This document shows, piece after piece, positions 49,890 to 60,814 of a stretch of DNA of 64,000 nt. Origin of the DNA: Cryptomeria japonica (Eukaryota; Streptophyta; Pinopsida; Cupressales; Cupressaceae); assembly GCF_030272615.1 (NCBI RefSeq), contig NC_081413.1:445696538-445760537 (forward strand). The letters are read 5' to 3'. The notes under the pieces were generated by a model. The model was not told the DNA's origin. It made no database searches and saw only the letters and a list, made by a program, of their open reading frames with translations. The position numbers and the translations under genes were made by a program. How positions within the stretch are numbered: the stretch's first letter is position 1; the number at the start of each line of letters is the position of its first letter.

Positions 49890-50650
49890 CTCGCTCTGAT
49901 CCTACTTGATGAAATCACGCTTGGGAGGGACCTCAATGAGATCAATCCAGACTATGCAACAAGAGTAAAATGCAATAGAAACAAGACAAGATGATGGAGG
50001 TAATACATAATTTATTTAATTATATCATGAAAACCAATTACAATCTAGTAGCAACATGTGGGCTATAAGATTTGACTCACTGGCCTAAACACATAGATGC
50101 TCCAATTATAGTATTGGTCAACTTTGGATCTCTTAATCTCAAGATAGATCTTCTAGATATCCTAAAAAAACTTATTATACAAGCTAATTTATATTGATTT
50201 ATATGATCTAGATGGATTTGTGCTGGCCCAAGATGAATCAAATATCGATGAACAAAATGAAACATGTAAACCCACCAAGTCAGCCTCGGCCAAAGAGAAT
50301 CCTCTGAAAAATCCAAAGGATGAAGTGTGGACCAAAGGGAAGATTGGCCACACACCAAGGAACGTTGGAAGCAATAAACTGAGGCTCTGTAAGCTATGTA
50401 AAAGATCCACAAGATTCACCAATAGAAGAATAGGTTCAAGCAGTTCCAGTGTTCTAAGCTAGAAAATTATTCCAGAATTCAGAAGTAATAACTTACCAGA
50501 AAAAGAACCAAATGTCCTACGGACTTAGGGTAAGGAAGATCATCATGTCCACAAGAAAAATCTAACTCTGCAAAATCCAATGAGAAAATGCAAGAAAATA
50601 TAGGATGAAATTATAAAACTGTAAAATAAGAAACAAACTAAAAAGAAATG
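49890..50650 (-). repeat. Gypsy-C primer site and 5' LTR (right end uncertain)
   Basis: The primer site on the minus strand (about 49903-49890) is TAGGATCAGAGCGAG, near the initiator-Met type. The LTR edge is at 49907 (TGATGAAATCACGC). It extends right to about 50650, where NA2-like sequence begins; its outer end and target duplication cannot be fixed. Open frames at 50189-50462 have no support. 49676-49889 is leader. Confidence 0.6.
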
Positions 50651-50773
50651 GTTTTTGTTGATGCAAGATTGTCAAAAAATAGGGATGCTCCTACATCATA
50701 AAGTATCTCTGGTAAGACAACCTAATGCTCATAAGTTCAATGGTAACTATTTTTTTGCAATAAATTTGTTCAT

Positions 50774-51136
50774 ATGGCTAGGCAATATAGAAATAGAATA
50801 AATCAGAATGGTTCATCTTTCTCTGGTCATTGTTTCAAATGCAATAAGTATGGTCGTAAGTCAAATGAATGCAGAAGTATGATAAATAACCTTCAAAATA
50901 TAAGGAATTTTAGATGTTATGCATGTGGTAGGTTTGGAAATGTTGCTAAATAATTAAAATCAAGAGAAGGTCAAGGGGATTTCAGGCCTAGACATGGAAA
51001 TGTGATATGCTACAATTGCGACAAATCTGGTCACATTACAAGATAATATAGAAAAAGAAATGTAAATAGGAATGGTCTGGTAGAAAAGAATAAGAGTGTG
51101 CAGTCAGACAAGAAAGGGAAAGAAAAAGAGTAGTAG
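50774..51136 (+). pseudogene. NA2 gag-like remnant with three in-frame CCHC knuckles
   Basis: In one frame from ATG 50774 there are CFKCNKYGRKSNEC (50831-50872, His to Arg), CYACGRFGNVAK then a stop (50915-50956, His to Asn), and CYNCDKSGHITR then a stop (51008-51049). The third keeps all residues up to the stop. A Lys-rich tail ends at double TAG 51131-51136. Triple knuckles match NA1. Confidence 0.75.
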
Positions 51137-51675
51137 ATAAAAAATCAAACTAAAAAAGCCACGGATAAAGAAGAGTGAATTAGATACTAGAAATCGGTCC
51201 GCAGCTGATTCCATTATTGGAACTTCATCCAATAACTAAGCTATGACATCTGGCCTTGGGGGCGTTTTCATGAAAATCTTATAAACCCCCTGTTTGGGAT
51301 CTGTGCCTAATTCTAGTAGGTTGCAAAAGTTGTATTTCATGATTACTGATGTATTCAAAGAATTTTCAGAAGTGCTTGAGAAATATTCAAGGTTCGTAGA
51401 CGATTTTTGTGGATAAATTTTGTGTATGTAGGGTATCCAGAAGTATTAGGGAAAAGTGAATTTATTACACCTAAAAGTTAGGTATGCGGAAGATAAAAGG
51501 TGACTTAATCACTTCATTTTTCACTTTTCATTTGAAGAGAAGAAGAAGAGAGAGCTCTACAAGTAGAATTTTCAAAGATCAAAGCATGAAGAAGATTTGT
51601 CATGCGAATTTCCTAATCTAGTGATCAAGGTATTTATCGGTGAAACCTTTCAAGTTTGAAGTTTGAATTTATGAA
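51137..51675 (+). other. NA2 spacer between gag-like region and accessory ORF
   Basis: No coherent frame is seen. A purine-rich stretch (GAAGAGAAGAAGAAGAGAG, about 51535) precedes the ORF start. Confidence 0.4.
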
Positions 51676-54600
51676 ATGGCTACCTTTGGAACTACAACCC
51701 TGCTAGTCATAGATATCATCAAGAGAGTTTGACTAGATTTTAAGAAGAACCCATTTATATCCATGGAAGATGATCCAAAGAGTGCATTCTCATCGGTACC
51801 ACACAATGTTTGTATATTGAGGATTTTAGGGTTTTCATGCATTGCAACATTGAGGAGCTTGGAAGTGCACAAATATTGAATTTATACACCAAGCAGATGA
51901 TAGATGAGGTTGGTAGTCTAAAACCTAAATTCAAAGCTATGGAGGAATAGGGCTTTGCAGAATATTTCAAATTTTTAATATTTGATGAACCCGAATGGGT
52001 CTAGTACATACTTAGTAGGATGCACGATGCATTTATGTGGTTAAATAAGTCGTTCAAGATAAAAAAAAAAATTATTAGGGTTGTTAATGGTATGTGCATA
52101 ACCAGTGACTTACCCACATTGAAGGTTGTGAAGAACTAGATGGTTAAAGATGCAACCAGATCAAAATTTGACTGAAGAGCCATGACAATCAATGATATTC
52201 TAGAGTATGGTGTTAAGTTTTCTTTTATGGTGATAGCATATAGGATATAACACTCCAGCAAGGATAAATTTGTGTCCAAAATAATTATTTAAGTTGCATA
52301 TGAAATAATTAAGGAGAACAAGAAATATGACTTTTGTGAACTACTCTGGAGTGAGCTAATAAAGAACATGAATGAGATCAAGAAGGACAAGAAGCACACA
52401 TTCAAGTATGGCACTTTGATCCTATACTTGTACTTTTACTTCATGAATGAAGTTCAAGGAGTAGTTCAGGTCCAATGGGGATATGATAGACCTATGGTAG
52501 TGCATATCAAAGAGTATTTGTATAACATTGGTGCTGCCAAGGTTCAGAATGATACTCTCTAGGGTTACTTAAAAAAAAATTAGAGTGCAATGAATGATAG
52601 GGAAAGGATCTCTAAGGAAATAGTTGAGAAATAACAACATAAAATTTGCTTCATGGTAGACATAGATTAGTGCTTAATGGAAGTTGTGTAACCTATAACG
52701 TCTTGGATCATCTCCATGGGGTATGAAGTAGATAAATAAATTCTTGAGCTATATTCTCAACATTTTCTTAGAAAACCAGTGGACACTTCTGAAGAGAGGT
52801 TCAAAACCTGAGCTAAGAAGAGCCTTAAACTGCATAAACAATTCAAGAAGCCAAAAATCTAGAAGAAAGTAAGGAAGGAGGTTGAAGTATATGCTGAAAG
52901 CATTGTGATCAACAAGGAGGCAGTCTAGGAAGTGAGAAAAATAAGTATCCTATCTGAAGGGTAGACTATTAAGGAGAATAAAGCTAGACCAGAAACTTTT
53001 GCTCTAAATCCAAGGTAGTCAAAGAGCTCTGCAACCTCCTCTAGTCCTCAAAGACCTGTAAGATCTCCAAAACCCCAAGACAAATCATCCGATGGTGAAG
53101 GGAAGAAGAAGAAATAAATGGGATCCAAAATATATGTTGCAGATCCTGACGATGAGGAGACAAAATCCAATGATCCAGTTAAGGAGGTAAAGGCCAAAGA
53201 AGCTAAGGCCACTAAAGTTGCTAAGGAGAATCCATCTGGTGGAGACAATCCAAGCAAGAAACCAAACACCTCCAAAATAGACATGGTAATTAAGCAAGTG
53301 ATATTAACAGTCAAATCTCCTATGTCATTAGATAAAATTATGGATGAGTTTGTAAAGAATGGAAATTTGAAGCTAATGTCTGAATGGTATGACAATTTTG
53401 ATGATAATGGAAAAAGGACTTTAGAGGAAGCTAGTGTTAAGTATTTAAATGTGTGTAGTAGAGCTCTAATAGAAATAATGTCTAAAATACCTAAGAGCTT
53501 GTATAACATTTTTGAGATGAGGAGGAGAATTGAAAATATGGAAGAAGAAAGATTAATGGAATATGTGTTGGTAGAACTTTGCCTTGTAATTGCAAATGAG
53601 GAGATTGCAAGAATTCCTAAGGAGGTTGAGAATGATTTCAAGAGCAAGACTAGAGTAAATAAGATCATGATTGAAAAGACTGAAGTTGTTGAGGATACAA
53701 AAAGGATCTTAAGGAAAGTATTGCTTCAAAATTAGTATGAGGTTATCCCTAAGAAAACTCAAGATGATGCTCCTAAATCTGGTCCGGAAACTCTGAGCAT
53801 GCCATCCCAAGGTGATCAGATAAAGGTTGATACTCCTTCTTTCCCCGAAGTGCATACAGTTGATCAAATAGAAGTGAATGATCTGTAACATACTAGAGAT
53901 GAGGATGTGGTAGATAAGGGTGAATAAGAAGCAAGAAAAGGAAATGAGGTTGACAATACTCAGATTCCTCCGATTGACATTAATAATCCTTCTAAGGAAA
54001 CTAAGAAGACTGATGTAGAGAAGATAGAAGAAAAGGAAAAGGTTGAAGTTAAAATTGAAGTTGATACTGAAGGCAAATGCACTAAAGGAAGAGACATTGT
54101 AGGGAAAATGAAAGGTAAACAAATTATTGATGATCGGGAATTTGCTCAAGGCCTAATCAACCTTGCCACTTTGTCTCCTATTGAAAAGCTTCAATTAGTT
54201 TCATTTTCTTAGGACAAGGTAAGTGAGGATTTGCTGAAATCTCACATAGAACACAATGAGTTGCTTACCCTAGCATCCGATGTTTTTGCAAAATTAATGC
54301 CCATATTTCACAAGAACACATCTAAAACCTCATCCAGATATCTAAAGAGTTTGATAAATTCCATGGATACTCATTTTGAGTCTTTCGAAAAATTTGTTGA
54401 GGTAAAGGTCTGCAATGAGTTTAATGCCAAAAGGATTTGGAGATTGAAAATAATAATTGTTGATGATAGAGCTACATTAGATACTTGTGTCAAGAGTATG
54501 CAAGATGAAATATCTTAAGGTGGAAACATTTACAAATCATGCCTATCATTGTCCAATTTCACTTAGGATATTGTGAAGAAGTCCAAAGAGCATGCAGATC

Positions 54601-54952
54601 AATTAGCCCAAATATCTCAGTCTCTTGATCCTTTGTCAATTTCTATGAGCAGTGAAGAAGATCAAGTAATATCACTACTTGAAAAAATCAGGAGTTTGAA
54701 CCATGAAAAGGAGAGGATTATTGGCAGAGTTGGTGAACTTTGAAATCATATAACTCCCAAGTTAAGACACTATGCTTAGTTCTCTAAAGGATGTGCAGGC
54801 TCCCATTGAACTCTCGGACCTTAAATCAGTAGAGAGACAAGCCTGTCTATTTAGTGGTCTCATATTTATCTTGGAGAGTCTCAAGAAGGGCTGGGACAGC
54901 CATTTGGATTCATTGAAGAACACTTTTATAGATATCTCCAAGTTCTTGTAAG
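51676..54952 (+). pseudogene. NA2 accessory ORF (~1,090 codons), homologous to NA1 ORF, unknown function
   Basis: ATG at 51676 (MATFGTTTLLVIDIIKRV). After a frame change near 51800 one frame runs to 54779 with 26 stops and no indel; another change near 54775 leads to the end (SLKNTFIDISKFL, TAA about 54950). Blocks matching NA1 in order: CNIEELGSAQILNLYTKQM (about 51850), IRVVNGMCITSDLPTLK (about 52080), FSFMVIAYRI (about 52230), KKHTFKYGTLILYLYFYF (about 52390), VVQVQW (about 52470), a Lys/Pro-rich linker (52850-53270), WYDNFDDNGKRTLEE (about 53390), coiled-coil parts (53520-53700, 54570-54740) and ESLKKGWDSHLDSL near the end. No catalytic motif recognised. Confidence 0.78.
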
Positions 54953-55170
54953 TTAGATCTATGTGTATATATGCCACTATATAGAATTTTATGCAAACTT
55001 TAGTTTCTGAAACCCCATATTTTCCATTGATGTCAAATATCAAGTGTAGGATAGTAAAAAATGTTGATCTTAGGGGGATTTTTTGCTTTTGGAGTCCGCT
55101 TGTTAGATTTTTGGTTGTAGAGTATAGTGTTTTGGTTTTGGTTCCAACACTTAATCATTTTTTACTAAAT

Positions 55171-55197
55171 GTTGCCATCAATGCCAAAGGGGTAGAT
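55171..55197 (+). other. NA2 polypurine tract and conserved box
   Basis: GTTGCCATCAATGCC followed by AAAGGGGTAGAT; the same box as in NA1 and Copia-2. The 3' LTR starts at 55198. Confidence 0.85.
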
Positions 55198-55587
55198 TGT
55201 TGGCAAGATACACTACATAGATGATCCAATTTTTTCATTGATAGCAACTAATGTTAATGTACCCATCCGCATAGCTCAGTTTGTTCATATCGGGGAAGAG
55301 CAATTGATTTTGGTTAAGTTTGATAGACTCAAAAAAAGAGTATTTGACAAAGAAAAGGTTGATCGATCCATACTTCAATACAGGTTTATATCTTATGTTG
55401 TGTGTTACCCCTTATTTATCCGCTTATAGCTTATCAATTAGGGGTCATTATTTTATTGAGTATCGTAAAGCTTAAGTCTTCATCAATTTGAGTTTCATAC
55501 TCGTCTATTGAACCCTTTATAAAGTTCAAAATTCTGGTTCAAAGGAAATGTGGTCTATTAAGTTCTAAGTCTTCATTAGCATAGTTG

Positions 55588-55858
55588 TTGAACTTGAACT
55601 TTGAACCTTTCCGATTCAAGGTTCAAGGTTCAATTGGTCTTTTTGTCTTATGTATTGCAGCTATCCCTTTAATGCCAGTCCTTGTGGTCATCTTGAACTT
55701 GAACCATTGAACCACTCTTGGAATGGTTCAAGGTTCAAGGTTCATTTTCGCATCATTGAAATTTTCTTTTGTTTCTTTCTTCTTTGCCGCAAGTGTCGAT
55801 CTTTTGTCTTTGAACTTTGAACCAATGAACTTCTTTTGAAATAGTTCAAGGTTCAAAG
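55588..55858. repeat. Cluster of three hairpins built from TTCAAGGTTCAA repeats
   Basis: Three imperfect palindromes at 55588-55633, 55692-55745 and 55809-55858, about 110 bp apart. Each has a left arm like TTGAACTTGAACC and a right arm like GGTTCAAGGTTCAA with 5-10 bp loops. No ORF runs through them. It may lie in the NA2 LTR or the NA3 5' region. Confidence 0.8.
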
Positions 55859-56328
55859 TGTTGTTTCAAATCAGCTCGATGGTGTCTGGGAGATAAAGGC
55901 AGCGCGATGGGAACAGAATATTCCTCATTTTCTGTGTTTTCAAACTATAATTATGGAAAGCAATCATGAGAAAGCATGTTGACTGTGTGGAATTGATTTT
56001 TAATTAATGAGCATGTTAGAACTATATCAAATCATGGGAAGTTTTACACGGATAAATGAGCTGGGGCAAAGCATGCTTTGGTACTTTTCAGTGTTTTCCA
56101 TCCTTAAATATGATGCTTCTCAGGTAAGAAAATCATTGTTGCTGCTGGCGAAGAGTAAGGACACAGAAGGTAATTTAGCTCAGTTTTTCCGAAGGTTACA
56201 CAGTTTGACGGTGAAGACAGGTGAGTTTAATCACTAACCTCCCCTACTTTGTTTTAGCTCTGAAATTGTTAGTGTAATTCTTTGCCTCGGGGTTGAATGT
56301 TGTCTGATTGATGCAATTTTAAGCAAAC
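55859..56328 (+). other. NA3 5' region
   Basis: A 76-codon open frame (56007-56237) is present but has no support. Two splice-donor-like sites (CAGGTAAG at 56123, CAGGTGAGT at 56219) occur. An in-frame stop at 56320-56322 sets the NA3 start. Confidence 0.35.
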
Positions 56329-59300
56329 ATGAGACCAATTCTTCCAAACTTGGGTCAAACATCATGCTTAATTAGTACCCTTCCAGAATTAGATGATACA
56401 GCTTTAGTTTAGGATGAGTTAGAGAATTTTCTAGAAAGGGTTAAGAATCCAGAGGCCAATTCCATGATGGAAAAGATAGTTCATAGTGGTCTAGTTGAAG
56501 CCGCTGCTTTCCCAATCACTGCTCCTTGCCTAGAATTAGTGTATGCATGCATGAGAAAATATGAAGCTAGTAACAAGTGTATTAGGGCCAGTGATGGAGA
56601 CATTTTAGTGCGGATTGATAGAGAAACAGTAATGGCTGCAATTGGGATCCCTCACAGAGATCTGTACGAAGATTGGTCCATAGGAACCTCATATGCATTT
56701 TTCTTTGAGAAGAAAAGTGTTTATCGGAGTGTCATTGCTAGAAATTGGCTCCTTAAAATGCAGAAGGGAGGTTCTAGGTTACCTAAACCCTTGACAAGGG
56801 AGCATTTTATTACAAAAGTGAGGGATATTGTAATTCTTTTGAACAGGCTCAAGGGGAATTCGCATGCCTTCTATTGGGAAGACTGGATGTATTTTTACAT
56901 TCAGGTGTTATTATCTGGCAAGAAATACCTTGATTGGGCGCAAGTAATTGTAGAGAGATTGCATGAGGGTTTGAGTAATTCTATTGGAATAGCCAGTTTT
57001 CATATGTCTTCCTACCTGTTTTATATTTTAGCCTGCATTAGAGAATGGCCAGGATTATATCAAGAACCATGGGTTGATGGAATGAAAGTTTATGAGTTCT
57101 ATCCACACTTGCAGAGACAGAGGTATATAGAAAACTTCTTGAGATGGAGTGATGTCTTTGTAGGAAGATTAACTTTTGAACTGCAGGGAAATATGAATAA
57201 GAGAATGTCATCCAAAGCATTAAAATTGATTAGTACTTATGGGAGTTGTTTTATTCAATTTCCTAGGTTCACTTATATTAGAATTGGAGGCTTTGAAGAT
57301 GAACCTTTCAAATTGCTCAGATATACTCTTGATAGTTATGTACTCCTGGAAGTCTGCCGACAGTTAGCTCATGTTGATAAAAAATTAGGGATGAAAAGTG
57401 AGTCTGGAGCAATTTTCCCAACTGAACTTGGATATTACAGCTACAAAACTACCTCTGATGCATTGAATTTAGAATTGGAACTCAAGAAAATGAAGCTGCA
57501 GCCTTATGTTGCTCAGCAGGGGTTTGATAGTAAAGGATATGCAATAAAACATCTGAATGTTGATGTGAACTTTTCACATATACACTAGTTAGAAGACTAC
57601 TAGGAAGATTGTTGTGATGAAATTGAAGTCCGAAGAAGATTATGGTCAAGGTTCACTTTGCGGCAAATCATTACTATGAAATTATCAATGAACATAGTAG
57701 GAGTACATGAAGAGGAAGGTGAAGATGTATTGGACCCGGAGTTCAATAAAAGAATTCATAAGCAACCTATTCCTGAAATTGACTGCGATAGGAGAGAAGA
57801 AGAAAATATCCAATCTAGAACCTTTAATGTTATAAGGAGAATAGAAAAGTGGTTAAGAAATCGTAAATCTGGAATGAGATTGACCACTACCTCAGTTGAG
57901 AAATTAGTTGAGCAACCCCATCCTGCTGCACAAACACTCATTTCTTCCTTTGACATAGTTGTTGATATTGTAGGTGCTACTGATATGCAGAGTGAGAAGG
58001 TTCAAACTAAGAGGTTCAAGGAGTCACTATTTGGCTCTTCATCAATTCGATTCACCCGTTCTAGAAATAAGAAGAAAAGTAAAGAACCTACAAGGGAAGA
58101 GGCCATCATAATTCTTGATAGTGAAGAAGTACAAGTAATTATGGGTGAACCAGTAGTAGATATCCCTGCAACTCAAGATGCAGATAAACAAAAAGAACAA
58201 CCTAAGGATAATCTCAATCAGGTGCCCACTTTGGCTATCATGGATTCATCAAACTATCAGACACCACCAGCGAAGGAATCTCCAAATGTTTCTAGATGGT
58301 TGGGAGCCTCAATCAGCAAGAAATGAAATGTGGTTCCTATCAGCGTTCCAATAGAAGATATGGTGAGTAGATGCCTTGGAAAGACGTCTAAGTCTAAGAG
58401 GCTAAAAGCAGAGGCCATGCTGGAGGTGGATGAGAATACAGGGCATTGGGTAGCTGAAATGGCCAAACCAATTTCAAACAAAGATCCAGAAAATGCTACT
58501 AAGAAGGACTTTACCATTGAAAAGATTGATTTAGGAACTTCTTCCAGGGCTACTAACACAAAACATTTAGAGTCTTCCACTAAAAGGATGTTATCAAGAA
58601 CATGGAAGGATGAGAAGCATAAGCGGGAACTAAAACAGGTTGTTAAACAGATGGCAGAATACATCAATGCCATACATCATCCTAGTCCGCAACCCCTATC
58701 ACAAATTTATCTATGTTTTGATCCTAAATCACCAATGAAACAAAATTTGTTGGATAAGGTTCAGAGGAATCGTATGATGGTGGAAACCTTCGATGAGTGG
58801 CTTGAATCCATAATTCAACAGGGAGCAGGATATATCGCTAATCTGATCAGAGTATACGAGGATGCTGTAACTATAACTCAGGAGCTTGAAACAGAGGTGA
58901 TAGCGAGGGAAAAAGAAAGGAACAAATGGGCAACACTGTTAATTCAGATGAAAGATGTACAAAAATATGGTGTCATGAAATTTCTCACTGAAAAGGCAGT
59001 TAAAGATTTGGATGACAAGATATTATATGTGGCAAAAGAAAATATTGAATGGAGAAATTCAATCATTAAGAAAGGCAACGAAGAATCCATTAAGTTATTC
59101 AAAGAATTGAAAGAACTCATTGATGTAATGTAGAAAGATTTGAAGTGCATTGATGTATAGCTTCTCAAGGAAGACGGACAAACCATCGAGCAGACAGTGG
59201 ATATGGTGGAGAATTTCAAAGGAAAGATGAACCTAGTTAAAGAATCAAAATCTTTAACCAAAGATGACTTCTCTAGAGTTGCCAGAATCAAATTTATGTT

Positions 59301-59478
59301 GGTTGTCTGTTCTGATCACTTGGAAACGCACAAAACTAAAGTTATGGAAGTGAGTATGGACAAAGAGGTCTAGAAGGAACGCATCTTGCACATTGGGCTC
59401 CCACATTATCAGGTTGTTCACAACTTTTCAATGGCTCGTATGGAGTGGCGAAATATACGTGGCACAACACACCAATAA
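56329..59478 (+). pseudogene. NA3 accessory ORF (1,049 codons), one frame with seven internal stops, unknown function
   Basis: ATG at 56329 (MRPILPNLGQTSC), just after an in-frame stop. One frame runs to TAA 59476 with only seven nonsense codons: TAG at 56410, 57586, 57601, 59131, 59158 and 59371, and TGA at 58324. The N-terminal domain (to 57588) has DGDILVRIDRETVMAAIGIP, a Trp/Tyr-rich FYWEDWMYFYIQVLLSGKK and FHMSSYLFYILACIREWPG. A charged, Ser-rich linker (57658-58500) with a basic SRNKKKSKEPTREE cluster follows. The C-terminal part (58800-59380) is coiled coil. Length and domain order match the NA1 and NA2 ORFs, and the IDRETVMAAIG block lines up with TITKEKIHAVTG of NA1; identity is low. 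No transmembrane segment or catalytic motif seen. The host element LTRs were not found, so a degenerate host gene cannot be excluded. Confidence 0.65.
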
Positions 59479-60814
59479 GACAAATCAAGAACCGTTTCCT
59501 ATTCTGCAATTATAGCTCCATTTACGGCTCTTAGCCATTTTTAGTTAATTTCAGTTACGAACGGTTGTTTCTTGAAGCTTTGTGTTTAGCTATTAGGTTA
59601 GCCTGGTGGCTATAAATATTAGGAATGGATGTTTTGGCGTGGATCCATAAAAATTTTGTAAAAATTATGATAGCAAACTGTTTTACTTGTTAATTTCAGT
59701 GAAATACCCCATCTTTGAATGGAATGGAATGTCTAATACAACTTTTTGAAACCTGTGCGTTTGAATATATAAAAGATTTCTGTCGGGATATTTATATGTT
59801 CATGTATTGGATTCCCTTCTCTGATTTTTATCAAATATTAAGTCTATGAATCAATCTGATGAATGAAATTAGCTGAAAGCATTTGAATATTCTGATTCCC
59901 TTTATCCTATGAGGCATGAGCGAGTATCAATCAGAGTTCAAATATTTTGATCACTTCATATAGGTTAATCATTGTTTGAATTTTAATGTTTTGTTATACA
60001 TTCCAATAATCTTTGTGAGGCGTTCATTTTGTGTTGACAAGTGAATGTTAAAGCCTTTCTTTGCTTTCTAGTTAAAAGTGAATTATATGAAAAAATTTGG
60101 TCAAAATTCATTGAATATCATATGGGGAGTTGTACCCTTATGCAGAGGGTAAATTAACATTATTTACCCAACTATTGGTTTTCATTGGTTTCCTACTAGG
60201 CGAACATGAGTATTTGTTAATAAATTTTGGGAAATCCAATCTGTTAACTAACATTGTGGATCATAAGGAAGCATTATGGATGTTTTATCTACCATATTCT
60301 AGGATTGTGGCATCCAGTGTTGACTCATGGTTGAGTTAGATGATCCAGTGTGTTGGTTCTTAGTTTGACATAGAAGTTTAGAAGTACTATGTAAATAAAC
60401 AATGTGGGAATTATGTGGATTCATTTTGGTGCTCTGTTATGTGATCGTGACATATTGTTACATAATTTTGGTAGTGTGTGGACAATTATTTTTTGTCCAC
60501 ATACACATTGGAGTTTGGATTGACTCGACTTGGTATACATGTTTGATTATTTTTAAAGTGTTCTTGAAGCCGACATGTAGAAGATCTAATTTTCTGTTGT
60601 GGATATAAAAGATCGATGGATATGATCATTTTTTATATCAGCAATGGTGTGGAAAGTGGTTTTGATCGAGTGTACGCAGTTTCACATATGCAAGTGAAGG
60701 ATTTCTACTTCAGAATATTGACGAACAATAGAACAAAGCAGTATAGTAGAGTAGTATGTGATTAAGAGTTTTGTGCTTAACTAGAACTGTACCCTGGCAT
60801 TTGAAGATGCTATT
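59479..60814 (+). other. AT-rich region after NA3, possible LTR or UTR
   Basis: A TATA-like TATAAATA at 59611-59618 could mark an LTR promoter, but no repeat partner was found upstream of NA3. Short open frames at 60130-60339 and 60402-60608 have no support. Otherwise nothing is recognisable. Confidence 0.35.

Larger units (their letters stand above)
50660..55560 (+). mobile_element. NA2: non-autonomous element related to NA1, 5' truncated
   Basis: Same layout as NA1 on the opposite strand: three zinc knuckles (50831-51049), then a ~1,090-codon accessory ORF (51676-54952), a purine tract (55184-55197) and an LTR start TGTTGGCAAG at 55198. No primer site or 5' LTR was found, so the left end is truncated around 50650-50770. 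The right end of the 3' LTR is not identifiable; 55560 is only where its likely sequence gives way to a hairpin cluster. Confidence 0.7.

Noticed and set aside
53048-53668. 206-codon minus-strand open frame
   Set aside because: Shadow of the NA2 accessory ORF; composition is low-complexity Ser/Leu from antisense Lys/Glu-rich codons.
55588-55858. Pol III B boxes or CRISPR-like repeat array
   Set aside because: GGTTCAAGG lacks the required last B-box bases, no A box is near, and repeats are palindromic pairs without unique spacers.
56007-56237. Possible exon with splice donors upstream of NA3
   Set aside because: Short open frame, no matching acceptor or protein similarity; donor-like hexamers are expected by chance.
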